Source: Longimicrobiales bacterium (GTDB lineage: Bacteria; Gemmatimonadota; Gemmatimonadetes; Longimicrobiales; Gaopeijiaceae). From it: a stretch of 64,000 bases of DNA. Shown piece after piece: positions 9,162 through 16,890 of the stretch (within the stretch, counting starts at the first letter, position 1; each line of letters starts with the position of its first letter). A model generated the notes under the pieces. The model was not told the DNA's origin. It searched no databases and was given only the letters and a program-made list of their open reading frames with translations. The stretch is taken from the NCBI GenBank assembly GCA_958296005.1, contig CATQHQ010000001.1:760134-824133 (forward strand), given 5' to 3'. The position numbers were made by a program, and so were the translations under genes.

Positions 9162-10883
9162 TCAGCTCCCGTTCAGGATTTCGTCGCGCACGCCGGTCAT
9201 CTCCCAGCGGACCAGCGTGACCGGGATCACGCCCGACGCATAGAACGTGTCGAAGAAGCGTTGGAGGGTGAAGGCGTCGCCCTCCTGGATCGCCCACTCG
9301 GCAATGAGCTCCTCGATCTCGATCTTGCCGGTCAGGTAGCTGGTGCCGTAGCCGGGCTGCTGCAGGTACAGGTGCTGCTCGTTGCGCACCAGCGCGGCGT
9401 CGGGGAGCCATCCTCGGGGCGTCCAGCGGGTGGAGTGGGCGACGGCCTCCTCCATGTCGAAGACGTTGCCGTGCAGGTACAGACCGCTCAAGGCGCGGGC
9501 TGCCCGCTGGGCCAACATGATCCACACCAGCTCCCGCGACCGCGGCTTCCCGGCGAAGAGCCCGGCGTGCATCATCATCTCCTCCATCCCCGTGGCCAGC
9601 CCTTCCGAGCGCGCGTCCCAGATGTTGTACAGCGACGGCACGCGGCGCACCGAGCTCGCGTGGGGCGCCTCGACCAACGTCGCCAGCTCGATCCAGTGAT
9701 GCAGGTGCGCGCGCATCACCACCGGGTCCCGGTAGTTGACTTCGCTGAAGAAGTTGCGGATCTCGCCTGGGGCAGCGGGCGTGAAGGCGCCGTTCTTGGC
9801 TCGTAGCGCCGGGTCCATGTACGCCTCGACGGTCTGGACGTCCCTCTCCTTGAGGAAGAGCATGTAGTCGTCCACGGCCTCGTTCAGCCGCCGGTCGTAC
9901 TCTTCGGGGGTGGCGATCCGCTCCAGCGGGGCGAGGTCGCGGTTGCGGTGCTCCTCCAGGCGAAGGGAAGAGTGGGCCCGGGCCAGCTCCCGCTGCATGA
10001 GGGTGACCTGCTCCTCCCACGAGTAGGAGACCAGGTGCACGTTCCGCATGTACCACGTGTAGTTCTCCCGTCCTACCCCCGACGGGCCGGTCTTCGAGTC
10101 CGCCAGCCCTTCAATCCAGTCGTGGAAGCCGAGCGTCGCCGCGTGGGCCGAGGCGATCGCCGCGTCCAAGGCGTCGCTGGTTCCCGCCACTTCTTCAGCC
10201 AGGGCGTCCAGCTCTGCGGCCTGCCGGCGGAACGAGCGGAGTCCGGCGACCCAAAGGTCGTGGGCGTTGCCGGTCAGGTTGGCACGGGCCTGCTCCAGGA
10301 GGGCGGGAACCGCGCCGATGCGGCCGGCCAGCTCGGCGGCGGCCTCGTCCGAAAGGGGGTAGTCGTACGTCCAGAGGTCGATCCAGCCGTGGATGACGGG
10401 GCCTTCGTGGGCGGGCACGTCGCTCTCTGCGGAGTAGATCGTGACGTAGAACGCCGGGTTGCGCTCCCACGGCCGGCGGACCCGGTGGTCGAAGTCGAGG
10501 CCGTTCATCTCCGCCCGCACCAAGTGCCAATCGATCTGATCGGCGACGGGCCAGCTACCGGAGTCGAGGGCGTCGAGGCGCGCCCGCCAGGCCGGGAGGG
10601 CGTCGTACTGGGCGGCCATGGCGTCGACGGAGTAGTCCGGCACGCCGTCGGTGAACTCTGGGGACTCGAACTCGCGCCACTCGGCGAAGAGAGCGGCGAG
10701 GTCGTCTGGGGTGGCGGTGGCGGCGGCGGAGTCCGGCACATCGGGCGCATCCGGAGGACCACAGGTGGCCAGGGCGATGATGAGGACCGGAGCCAGGATC
10801 GCTCCCGGGGCGGCGGCCAAGTCGGCGGCGACGGAGACCAGCCCGCGGACGTGAGACTCGAACTTCGGTTGCGGCGAGATCAT
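9162..10883 (-). CDS. DUF885-family secreted or lipoprotein-like enzyme
   Basis: A 573-residue DUF885 protein, a family related in sequence to zinc metallopeptidases but with poorly established substrates. Visible family features are the C-terminal segments EGLATGMEEMMMHAG, with a helical metal-site-like pattern, and YLQQPGYGTSYLTGKIEIE, the PGYxxSYxxGK-type motif. The N-terminus has a hydrophobic run APVLIIALATCGPP; the cysteine after LAT could be a lipid-attachment site, though Thr before Cys is not standard. The start ATG and its upstream sequence lie inside a 101-bp sequence repeated 1448 bp away, where a truncated copy of the same gene start is found. It converges on the transglycosylase gene with a 20-base gap and no terminator visible. 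Confidence 0.85.
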   Translation of the reverse strand: MISPQPKFESHVRGLVSVAADLAAAPGAILAPVLIIALATCGPPDAPDVPDSAAATATPDDLAALFAEWREFESPEFTDGVPDYSVDAMAAQYDALPAWRARLDALDSGSWPVADQIDWHLVRAEMNGLDFDHRVRRPWERNPAFYVTIYSAESDVPAHEGPVIHGWIDLWTYDYPLSDEAAAELAGRIGAVPALLEQARANLTGNAHDLWVAGLRSFRRQAAELDALAEEVAGTSDALDAAIASAHAATLGFHDWIEGLADSKTGPSGVGRENYTWYMRNVHLVSYSWEEQVTLMQRELARAHSSLRLEEHRNRDLAPLERIATPEEYDRRLNEAVDDYMLFLKERDVQTVEAYMDPALRAKNGAFTPAAPGEIRNFFSEVNYRDPVVMRAHLHHWIELATLVEAPHASSVRRVPSLYNIWDARSEGLATGMEEMMMHAGLFAGKPRSRELVWIMLAQRAARALSGLYLHGNVFDMEEAVAHSTRWTPRGWLPDAALVRNEQHLYLQQPGYGTSYLTGKIEIEELIAEWAIQEGDAFTLQRFFDTFYASGVIPVTLVRWEMTGVRDEILNGS

Positions 10884-10905
10884 CAGGAGTTCCTCCGAGT
10901 GGGAG
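10805..10905. repeat. 101-bp direct repeat, copy A
   Basis: This copy matches 12253-12353 at a constant offset of 1448 with six mismatches. The final 53 bases (10853-10905) are identical. It covers the ribosome-binding region, the start codon and the first 26 codons of the DUF885 gene. The two copies bracket a stretch of lower-GC DNA. Confidence 0.95.
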
Positions 10906-10918
10906 TCGTCAGGCGCGG

Positions 10919-11702
10919 TTGTTCACGGACCAGAAGTCCTCCGCCACGTTGGCCAAGATAAGCAACTTGTCTCCGCACGAGGCCAAGTTGGCGGACGCGG
11001 TGCGCGACGAGTCGCCGGACTTCATGCTGGACGAACTGCGCAAGAACCGGCCCGCCGTGAAGCTACATGACGTGTACGCCGTGCGCAGCGAGGACCCTGA
11101 CCTCCAGCGACGCGCACTGTCCGCCGTCAGGACCGGCAAGGCTACGCGGCTGGTTGTCGCGGTGAAGAACGAGAAGCTCCGGGACAAGCACGAGGAGATC
11201 GGCGAAGCCGCCAGGAAGCTGCCGGACACGAAGTACTCCGTCGTCTACATGGACCCGCCTTGGGACAAGATGGCACCGATCGACTTGACCGAGATGGACA
11301 TGTCGTTCGTGGCGGACACTGCGCTCCTGTTCATCTGTGTAGCACACGATAAGACAGGCACTGCTTGGCACGTGCTGAGCAAGTGGGGGTTCGAGCACGT
11401 CAGCACGATCATCTGGGACGCCAAGTGGTGGCCTGGCGGCGTCGAAGTCGGACGGCTGGGTGATGCGACGGCACGAGACGCTGTGGATCGCAGTGCGCGG
11501 CGACGTGCCCGGCCCGCCTGCGGAACTCAGGCCTCCCAGCGTGATCGCCGCCAAGAAGCGAGGAGTACGGCGGCCGAAGCCGCCCGAGTTTCGAGCAGTG
11601 GTGGAGAAGATGACGCCGGGTCACGACGGCGCGAGGATCGGCCTGTTCGTGGGCGAGGCCTCAGGTTGGGACACGTGGGACGTTTCAAGGGAAAGGCCTT
11701 GA
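10919..11702 (+). pseudogene. MT-A70-family DNA N6-adenine methyltransferase, frameshifted and truncated
   Basis: The first part, in the frame of 10919, carries an N-terminal ParB-like helical region (SSATLAKISNLSPHEAKL) and the catalytic motif YMDPPWDKM, then a strand ending TIIWDAKWW. The family's C-terminal half continues one frame over, from about 11430-11460: RRHETLWIAVRG, then KPPEF and GWDTWDVSRE, equivalent to the HE.L...RG, HS.KP.EF and GWD.WGNE motifs of phage and mobile-element MT-A70 enzymes. The ELFAR element is degenerate (GLFVG). The N-terminus also seems cut by the repeat boundary. A single-base shift explains the break, so assembly error is possible, but truncation plus motif decay favours a real pseudogene. 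Confidence 0.75.
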
Positions 11703-11781
11703 CAACCCTGTTATATTGCCTCGCGGTGGGCGATGCGTTCAAATTGATGTTGCCTGCAAGAAATGGGCTGGATACTTTTCG

Positions 11782-11973
11782 ATGAAAGTCGAAGCGAACC
11801 GTGCCAGGGCCATCACGACCATCAGGCTGCGGCCACAACCAAATGGTAACGGCACCGTAGTGATCATGTCCATCGACGCATGGCATCCCGACCGATATGT
11901 GCAATGCCAAGAAACAGCAACTGCTTACCGCAGAATTCAAGATATTCTCGACCCCACAAGGAGGACAAGATGA
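11782..11973 (+). CDS. Small hypothetical protein in the insert
   Basis: I do not recognise this 63-residue product (begins MKVEANRARAIT). It shows a possible strand-rich middle, TVVIMSIDAW, and a basic end. There is no good ribosome site before the ATG; a TTG at 11716 is an alternative start in the same frame. Its stop overlaps the ATG of the next gene by four bases (ATGA), the arrangement expected for translational coupling, which is the main support for it being real. Confidence 0.35.
   Translation: MKVEANRARAITTIRLRPQPNGNGTVVIMSIDAWHPDRYVQCQETATAYRRIQDILDPTRRTR
11958..11964 (+). promoter_or_regulatory. Strong Shine-Dalgarno AAGGAGG
   Basis: A full-consensus AAGGAGG lies five bases before the ATG at 11970. 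It decides the start of the small YozE-like gene and is among the best ribosome sites in the window, suggesting the gene was selected for expression. Confidence 0.7.
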
Positions 11974-12209
11974 CCATCGGTGACGTGTACGCCTCGGCCT
12001 CATTCTGGGAATGGGTGAACGAGCAGGAAGTGACTGACGACCCCGCTGGAGACTTCATAGACGACACCAAGACCGTCTACAGTGTTGGCGGAGCAAAAAG
12101 GTGTCAGTGGCGCATCTACGGCACAAGCCGTGCTGTACGTGCGGCTGGGCGAGAGGTTGCCACACGATGGCTAAAGCTTTCGGGAAAAAAGCTCACCCCG
12201 GAAGACTAG
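11970..12209 (+). CDS. YozE SAM-like domain small protein (phage-type)
   Basis: The 79-residue product has the segment SFWEWVNEQEVTDDPAGDF, which fits the pattern F..W...Q...DDP.GD of the YozE SAM-like fold (DUF1250). This fold is found in Firmicutes YozE and in many actinobacterial and phage small proteins of unknown function. The C-terminal half, with a basic segment near residues 55-75, is not recognised. The start is fixed by AAGGAGG five bases upstream and by the ATGA overlap with the preceding small frame. Base composition is lower in GC than neighbouring genes, consistent with transfer. The end overlaps the stop of the DUF885 remnant on the other strand. Confidence 0.6.
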   Translation: MTIGDVYASASFWEWVNEQEVTDDPAGDFIDDTKTVYSVGGAKRCQWRIYGTSRAVRAAGREVATRWLKLSGKKLTPED

Positions 12210-12331
12210 TCGCACCCATGGCCCGCGTCGAATCGTACCGCGACATGCTCCGCCGGGGCGGCGGCCAACTGGGTGGCGACGGCGACTAGCCCGCGGACGC
12301 GAGACTCGAACTTCGGTTGCGGCGAGATCAT
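12206..12331 (-). pseudogene. Truncated 5' remnant of a second DUF885 gene
   Basis: A 41-codon frame beginning MISPQPKFESRVRGLVAVAT. It is nearly the same as the first residues of the intact DUF885 protein, with four amino-acid differences in the first 24 codons. It then diverges at AEHV and stops. The upstream 22 bases are identical to those before the intact gene, so translation signals are kept, but the rest of the 573-codon gene is absent. It is best read as the leftover of a duplicated or tandem paralogue removed when the lower-GC DNA arrived. Confidence 0.7.
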
Positions 12332-12353
12332 CAGGAGTTCCTCCGAGTGGGAG
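12253..12353. repeat. 101-bp direct repeat, copy B
   Basis: Partner of 10805-10905, 95 of 101 positions identical, with 12301-12353 a perfect 53-bp match. Five of the six differences change the encoded residues in the minus-strand reading (His to Arg, Ser to Ala, Ala to Thr, Asp to Gln); one is silent. Confidence 0.95.
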
Positions 12354-12412
12354 CGGCGTTCCTCTCGACAGATCTGCGACCGAACCGCCGCCTTGTCTAG
12401 TCCAGCGGGCTG

Positions 12413-14473
12413 CTAGGAGACCGGCTGAGCGGCGCTCTCGTCGTTCGGCGCCTCCTCCCACGCCCACTCCCGGTCCATTACCCAGCGCTCGAACCAGTCC
12501 AGCTCGACGTTGGCCTTGTACAGGCGGTGGCGAAGCTCGCGCCAGCCGTGACCCTGGCGAGGCGCGACGTACAAGTGCGTGGGCACATCGTTGTGGCGGA
12601 GGCCGCGGAACATCTCGACCGACTGGGGCATCGGCACGCGGGCATCCTCCTCGCCGACCAGAAAGAGGGTGGGCGTCGTCACCTTCCACACCTCCCGCAG
12701 GGGCGAGTCCTGCCAGTACTGGTCGATATTCGCCCCTTCCTCCCATGGCGTCGTCCCGAACCACGGGGTCCTGTAGATGCGCACGTCGCTCTGACCGTAC
12801 ATCGACACCCAGTTGGCGGCGCCGGCGCCGGAGGACGCGGCTTTGAAGCGGTCGGTGTAGGTGACGATCTTGTTGGTCATGTGGCCGCCGGCGCTCCAGC
12901 CCATCTTGGCCATGCGGTCGCCGTCCACGAGTCCCTGCGCGATCAGGTGGTCCACGCCCGCCATCACGTCCCTGTGCGCCTGGTCGAAGTAGTTGCCCAC
13001 CATGTTGCGCAGAAAGTCGTCGCCGTAGCCGGTGCTGCCGCGGTAGTTGGGCTTGAGGACGAAGTAGCCCAGCGACGTCAGCACGGTCTCGTAGTTGTTG
13101 GACGACGGAAAGCGGAAGCGGTCCGACGACGCCGGTCCCCCGTGGGTCTGCACGACCAGCGGATGGCGCGCGTCGCTTGCGTAATCCAGCGGGTAGTAGA
13201 GGAGCCCTTCGACCGTGACGCCGTCCTCCCCCGGCCACTGGATCGCCTCCACCTCGGGCAGGCGGAAGCGGTCGGCGACGTCGGCGTTGACGGTGGTCGC
13301 TCTGGCCATTGCGCCGCCCGATCCGTCGAGCAGCCATACGTCGCCGGGTTCGGTGGGGCCGACCACGGTGACGGCGATCCGGTCCAGCGCGGGCCGGTAG
13401 TTGCCCAGCGACACGCTGTGGTTGCCCCGGGTGATCTGAGTGGCGGTTGCCGACGCCACGTTCACCGAGAACAACTCTTGGCGCACGCCCGTGTTGGCCT
13501 GCACGAGAACCGTCGACGCGTCCTTGCCCCAAACCGCTTGGCTGACTTCGTAGGGGAAGTCGCGGATGACCGGCCGGTAGGCGGCGTTGTCCCCGCCCTC
13601 GCCGCTCGCCGAGGCCAAGTACACCTTGTCGTTGTAGTAGAACTCGCCGTCGGCGTTGGAGTCGGCGCGGAAGACGACCCACTGGTTGTCCGGCGACAGC
13701 TCGGCGCCGTACTCGGGGACGGCGTTGCGGGTGATCTGGCGTGCCTCGGTGCCGTCGGCGTTCATCACCCAGACCTCGCCGTCGTCGTTGTCGTCGAAGA
13801 GGGGCGACGGTCCCCTGTCGTATGCGACCATGGCGCCGTCCCGGGACAGCCTGTACTCGTTGACCGAGTAGTCGCCGTCGGTGACCCGCGCGCTTGCGCC
13901 GTCCGCCAGCGACGCCCGCCAGAGGTGCCGCTGCGTGTAGTTCTCGTCGAAGGCGTAGACGTCGTCGCCCGCGGTCTTCCGCTCCTTCTCCTCCTCCGTC
14001 ATGTCGTCGGACGCCAGGAAGAACAGCCCGTCGCCGGTGGGCGCCCAAGCGATCGCCGACACCGCCGTCGGGTGGTCCGTGAGCCGCCGCGCTTCGCCGC
14101 CCCGGGTGTCGAGGACGTAGATCTGGCTGGCCTCGTCGTCTCCTCGGGTGGCGGTGAAGGCGACCAGCGAGCCGTCGGGGGACCATCTGGGGCTCGACTC
14201 CCCGTTCTCGCCCGCGGTGAGGCGCAGGTCGGGGCCGTCCCCAACGGTGGCCAGCCAGATGTGGCCGACCGTCCGGTTCTTCTCCCAGTCGGCGTCGGAA
14301 CGGACGTACAGGACGCGAGTTCCGTCGGGGCTCAGCCGGGGCGACGAGACCGACGGCACGTTGATCAGGTCCACGATCCCGGGCGCCCGCTGGGCGGCGG
14401 CTGGGGTGGGGGACAGGAGGACGGCGATGGCGGCCGCAGTCGTAGCGACGACGGACGGGAGGGAGCGGATCAT
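12413..14473 (-). CDS. S9-family serine peptidase (dipeptidyl/acylaminoacyl peptidase type)
   Basis: Exported serine peptidase, 686 residues. A signal peptide MIRSLPSVVATTAAAIAVLL ends in AAAQ. A WD40/TolB-like beta-propeller follows, with repeated elements of the SPDG type (SPRLSPDGTRVLYV, SPRWSPDGSLVAF). The C-terminal alpha/beta-hydrolase domain has the nucleophile Ser527 in GWSAGG, the acid Asp610 in GEEDARVP and His642 in QGHGWRE, all intact. The oxyanion region HGGPASSD is also normal. Such enzymes remove dipeptides or acylated residues from peptides in the periplasm. The start ATG at 14473 gives the proper signal peptide; the longer frame upstream is not used. It lies 81 bases from the relic DUF885 copy. 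Confidence 0.93.
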   Translation of the reverse strand: MIRSLPSVVATTAAAIAVLLSPTPAAAQRAPGIVDLINVPSVSSPRLSPDGTRVLYVRSDADWEKNRTVGHIWLATVGDGPDLRLTAGENGESSPRWSPDGSLVAFTATRGDDEASQIYVLDTRGGEARRLTDHPTAVSAIAWAPTGDGLFFLASDDMTEEEKERKTAGDDVYAFDENYTQRHLWRASLADGASARVTDGDYSVNEYRLSRDGAMVAYDRGPSPLFDDNDDGEVWVMNADGTEARQITRNAVPEYGAELSPDNQWVVFRADSNADGEFYYNDKVYLASASGEGGDNAAYRPVIRDFPYEVSQAVWGKDASTVLVQANTGVRQELFSVNVASATATQITRGNHSVSLGNYRPALDRIAVTVVGPTEPGDVWLLDGSGGAMARATTVNADVADRFRLPEVEAIQWPGEDGVTVEGLLYYPLDYASDARHPLVVQTHGGPASSDRFRFPSSNNYETVLTSLGYFVLKPNYRGSTGYGDDFLRNMVGNYFDQAHRDVMAGVDHLIAQGLVDGDRMAKMGWSAGGHMTNKIVTYTDRFKAASSGAGAANWVSMYGQSDVRIYRTPWFGTTPWEEGANIDQYWQDSPLREVWKVTTPTLFLVGEEDARVPMPQSVEMFRGLRHNDVPTHLYVAPRQGHGWRELRHRLYKANVELDWFERWVMDREWAWEEAPNDESAAQPVS

Positions 14474-14555
14474 GGCTGGACCTCGGGCGGGCGGCGGTTG
14501 CGCGACGGGACAAAGTCCGCACCGGCCGGACGCTCCGCAACTCGACCCTCGGCGT

Positions 14556-15824
14556 TCAAGCCACGTCGCCTCCAGCCTCCCACCACCGCCCCGGCGCCAT
14601 CCGCTTGCCACGTCCCTGCACCCGATCCAGCCACAGCGCCAAGCGCCGCAGCGGCGTCCCGGCGAGCCATTGCCACGCCCGGTGCCGCCAGCGAGCGTAG
14701 TCGCGGTTGTAGGGACAGACGCGGACGCAGATCGCGCAGTCCGTGTTCAGGTTGGACCAGAAGCGGAAGCACTTCTCCGCGTCGGTCGTCCACTTCTTGA
14801 CGCCCTGGATGTTGGAGCGGTTGTGCACGACGGTGGAGGGGCGCCCTCCGTCGATCGCCTTGGCCGGGCACGCGTCGGTGCACGCCCTGCAGATGTCGCA
14901 TGTCTCTTCGACGCCGAAGCGCAGCGGCTGGTCGTGGGCCAGCGGCAGGTCGGTGAAGATCTTGCCCAGGCGAACCCGGGGGCCGAACTGCGGTGTGATC
15001 AGCAGACCGTGCCGACCGTACTCGCCGAGCCCGGCCTTGACGGCGAAGGGGATCGCCAGCGCCGAGTCGTTCATCGTTGCCACCGCCCGGTACCCGAGGT
15101 TGGTGACGAACTGGGCGATCGACAGCAGCACGATCGTGTCCCGCGAGTAGCCGGCCCCCGTCGCGGCCCCGCTGAGCGCCGACGGCGCGGTGCGCAGCAG
15201 ATCCCGGTCCATCGACTGGGCCACCACAATCACGTTCTTCAGGTCACCCGACAGCTCTTGCGGCTTCTCTTCCTCCTGCTCGCGAGCGTAGTTGTGGGTG
15301 TATACCCAGCGCTCGTCGTAGCCGGTGACGCCCACCAAGTCGGCCCCCAGCGTCTTGGCCGCCCGCTTGAGCTGCCGGGCCATCTCTTCCGGCGACTCCA
15401 CCGGCGCGCGTCCCCCGGGGCCCTCGCGAACCGCCGTGTACGGGTCGAGGAAGCCCTCCCGTCGGTCGGCGCCCTCGTGAAGCTCGGCGAAGACGTCGGT
15501 CACGTGCCACGAGGCGTTGCGCAGCGCGTAGTCCCGCCGGTTGAAGCCGTCGGCGCTCCGCCACTTCATCTTGGGCGTGCGGTAGGTCTCGTAGAACATG
15601 TCGGAACGGTGGCTTCGCACCGACGGGTCCCAGAACGAGCGGCAGAAGACGTCGTCCCTCTGGGAGAACCGCTCGAACTCCGGCCCGACCTGGAAGCCGG
15701 CCTCCTCGTCGGTCGCGGTGGCGGCCGCAGAGCCGTCGCGGACCGCCGGTCGACCGCTGGACCCGGCGTCCTCCGCGGCCGCCCGCCGGCCGCCCTCTAG
15801 ACTCGGTAGTAGTCGCGGTACCAT
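14556..15824 (-). CDS. Reductive-dehalogenase-like cobalamin/double [4Fe-4S] protein
   Basis: The 422-residue product ends in a reductive dehalogenase (RdhA)-type iron-sulfur region. Cys309, 312, 315 and 319 lie in CDICRACTDACP; then comes the linker NIQGVKKWTTDAEKC; then Cys352, 363, 366 and 370 end in CAICVRVCPYN. The spacing and the GVKKW element match RdhA rather than QueG. The N-terminus has FERFSQRDDVFCRSFWD, like the RFDQRDTxF motif of non-respiratory RdhA homologues. No Tat signal (RRxFxK) and no RdhB anchor gene are present. The ATG at 15824 overlaps the upstream epimerase by 28 bases; no later ATG, GTG or TTG keeps the conserved N-terminus. Substrate is unknown; dehalogenation is inferred from family only. 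Confidence 0.82.
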   Translation of the reverse strand: MVPRLLPSLEGGRRAAAEDAGSSGRPAVRDGSAAATATDEEAGFQVGPEFERFSQRDDVFCRSFWDPSVRSHRSDMFYETYRTPKMKWRSADGFNRRDYALRNASWHVTDVFAELHEGADRREGFLDPYTAVREGPGGRAPVESPEEMARQLKRAAKTLGADLVGVTGYDERWVYTHNYAREQEEEKPQELSGDLKNVIVVAQSMDRDLLRTAPSALSGAATGAGYSRDTIVLLSIAQFVTNLGYRAVATMNDSALAIPFAVKAGLGEYGRHGLLITPQFGPRVRLGKIFTDLPLAHDQPLRFGVEETCDICRACTDACPAKAIDGGRPSTVVHNRSNIQGVKKWTTDAEKCFRFWSNLNTDCAICVRVCPYNRDYARWRHRAWQWLAGTPLRRLALWLDRVQGRGKRMAPGRWWEAGGDVA

Positions 15825-16804
15825 TCGACGAAGCGCGCTAGCCCCTCCCGCACGGGCGTCGAGGGCTCGTATCCCACGTCCCTTCGCAGCTCCTCCACAT
15901 CGGCGCACGTCTCCCGCACGTCCATCGGCCTGCGGGGCAACAGCAGCCGTTCGGCCTTGCGCCCGAGCAGCTCCTCCAAGATGCCTACGAGCTCTAGCAG
16001 GTGCACCGGACGGCCCGCGCCGATGTTGTACACCCGATACGGTGCTCGGCTTGCAGCCGGGTTGGGCTCTTCGCCGCTCCACGACTCGTCGCCTTGGGGC
16101 GGCTTCATGAGCGCCCGAACCACGCCCTCGGCGGTATCTTCCACGTATGTCCAGTCTCGCCAGTGGTTCCCGTGGTTGAAGAGCTTGATCGGCTCGCCAG
16201 CCAGAATCTGCCGGGTGAAGAGGAACGTCGCCATGTCGGGACGACCCCACGGACCGTAGACGGTGAAGAAGCGCAGCCCCGTCGCCGGCACGCCGTGCAG
16301 ATGGGCGTAGGCGTGGGCCATCGCCTCGTTGGCCTTCTTGGTGGCCGCGTACAGCGAGAGGGGGTGGTCCGTGGAGTCGCCCGTGGAGAACGGCAGCCGG
16401 GCGTTGGCGCCGTAGACGGAGCTGGTCGAAGCGTAGACCAAGTGCTCGATCCCGGTCCGCCGGCAACCCTCCAGGAGATGGGCGAAGCCGACCAGGTTGG
16501 AGTCCACGTAGGCCATTGGGTTCTCCAGCGAGTACGCCACTCCCGCTTGGGCGGCCAAGTGGACCACGCGGTTGAAGTCGTTGGCGGCAAAGCAGTCGGC
16601 GGTCGCGTGGGCGTCGCCCAGGTCCACGCGCTCGAACGAGAACTCGTCGTAGGCGGCCAAGCGGGCCAGTCGGTCGCGCTTCAGCTGGGGGTCGTAGTAG
16701 GGGCTCAGGTTGTCGATGCCGGCGACCTGATGTCCCGCGTCCAAGAGGCGGCGCGCCACGAAGTAGCCGATGAAGCCGGCGACGCCGGTGACCAGGACCC
16801 TCAC
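15797..16804 (-). CDS. UDP-glucuronate 4-epimerase-like extended SDR
   Basis: NAD-dependent sugar-nucleotide epimerase of 335 residues. The Rossmann motif is GVAGFIGYFVARRLL, followed by GIDNLSPYYDPQLKRDRL; the YYD..LK..RL element is characteristic of UDP-glucuronate 4-epimerases (UDP-GlcA to UDP-GalA). The catalytic tyrosine/lysine pair is in YAATKK and the substrate loop is YGPWGRPDMA. The start is a GTG. The stop lies inside the dehalogenase-like gene by 28 bases, implying cotranscription, although the two functions have no obvious link. The product could supply galacturonate to the surface polysaccharides encoded elsewhere in the window. Confidence 0.87.
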   Translation of the reverse strand: MRVLVTGVAGFIGYFVARRLLDAGHQVAGIDNLSPYYDPQLKRDRLARLAAYDEFSFERVDLGDAHATADCFAANDFNRVVHLAAQAGVAYSLENPMAYVDSNLVGFAHLLEGCRRTGIEHLVYASTSSVYGANARLPFSTGDSTDHPLSLYAATKKANEAMAHAYAHLHGVPATGLRFFTVYGPWGRPDMATFLFTRQILAGEPIKLFNHGNHWRDWTYVEDTAEGVVRALMKPPQGDESWSGEEPNPAASRAPYRVYNIGAGRPVHLLELVGILEELLGRKAERLLLPRRPMDVRETCADVEELRRDVGYEPSTPVREGLARFVEWYRDYYRV

Positions 16805-16890
16805 GACGTGCTCTCGGTGGCGTGCCTGGTGCCGGCCGACGGGCTAGAATCGAACGTTGCGCCCGCGCCGTCCCCCCAGCACGCGATGCG

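Larger units (their letters stand above)
10906..12252. other. Lower-GC insert between direct repeats, phage- or mobile-element-like content
   Basis: A 1.35-kb stretch unlike its surroundings. It contains A/T runs rare elsewhere in the window; for example only 32 of 60 bases at 11761-11820 are G or C. Contents are a broken MT-A70 DNA methyltransferase, one or two tiny genes with phage-like features and no transposase or integrase. The flanking 101-bp repeats derive from a DUF885 gene start. The part 12210-12252 holds only the tail of the truncated DUF885 copy on the minus strand. Whether it is a degraded prophage scrap or a replacement of a tandem DUF885 paralogue cannot be decided here. Confidence 0.6.

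Noticed and set aside
10853-10870. GTTCGAGTC on the minus strand, resembling a tRNA T-loop inside the direct repeat (possible attachment site)
   Set aside because: The flanking five bases on each side do not pair and no acceptor or anticodon arm is present; the sequence is part of the DUF885 coding region.
11699-11717. TTGACA followed by TATATT in the lower-GC insert
   Set aside because: The two hexamers are separated by only 7 bases, far from the 16-18 needed for a sigma-70 promoter; likely chance in AT-richer DNA.
12527-14800. Long plus-strand open frame opposite the S9 peptidase
   Set aside because: High-GC DNA leaves long antisense frames open; the product is low-complexity with no domain, while the minus strand encodes a complete catalytic triad.
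14556-15824. Epoxyqueuosine reductase (QueG) as identity of the double [4Fe-4S] protein
   Set aside because: The second cluster spacing (C-x10-CxxCxxxCP), the GVKKW linker and the RF.QRD..F N-terminal motif fit RdhA-like proteins better; QueG also has a HEAT-repeat tail not seen here.
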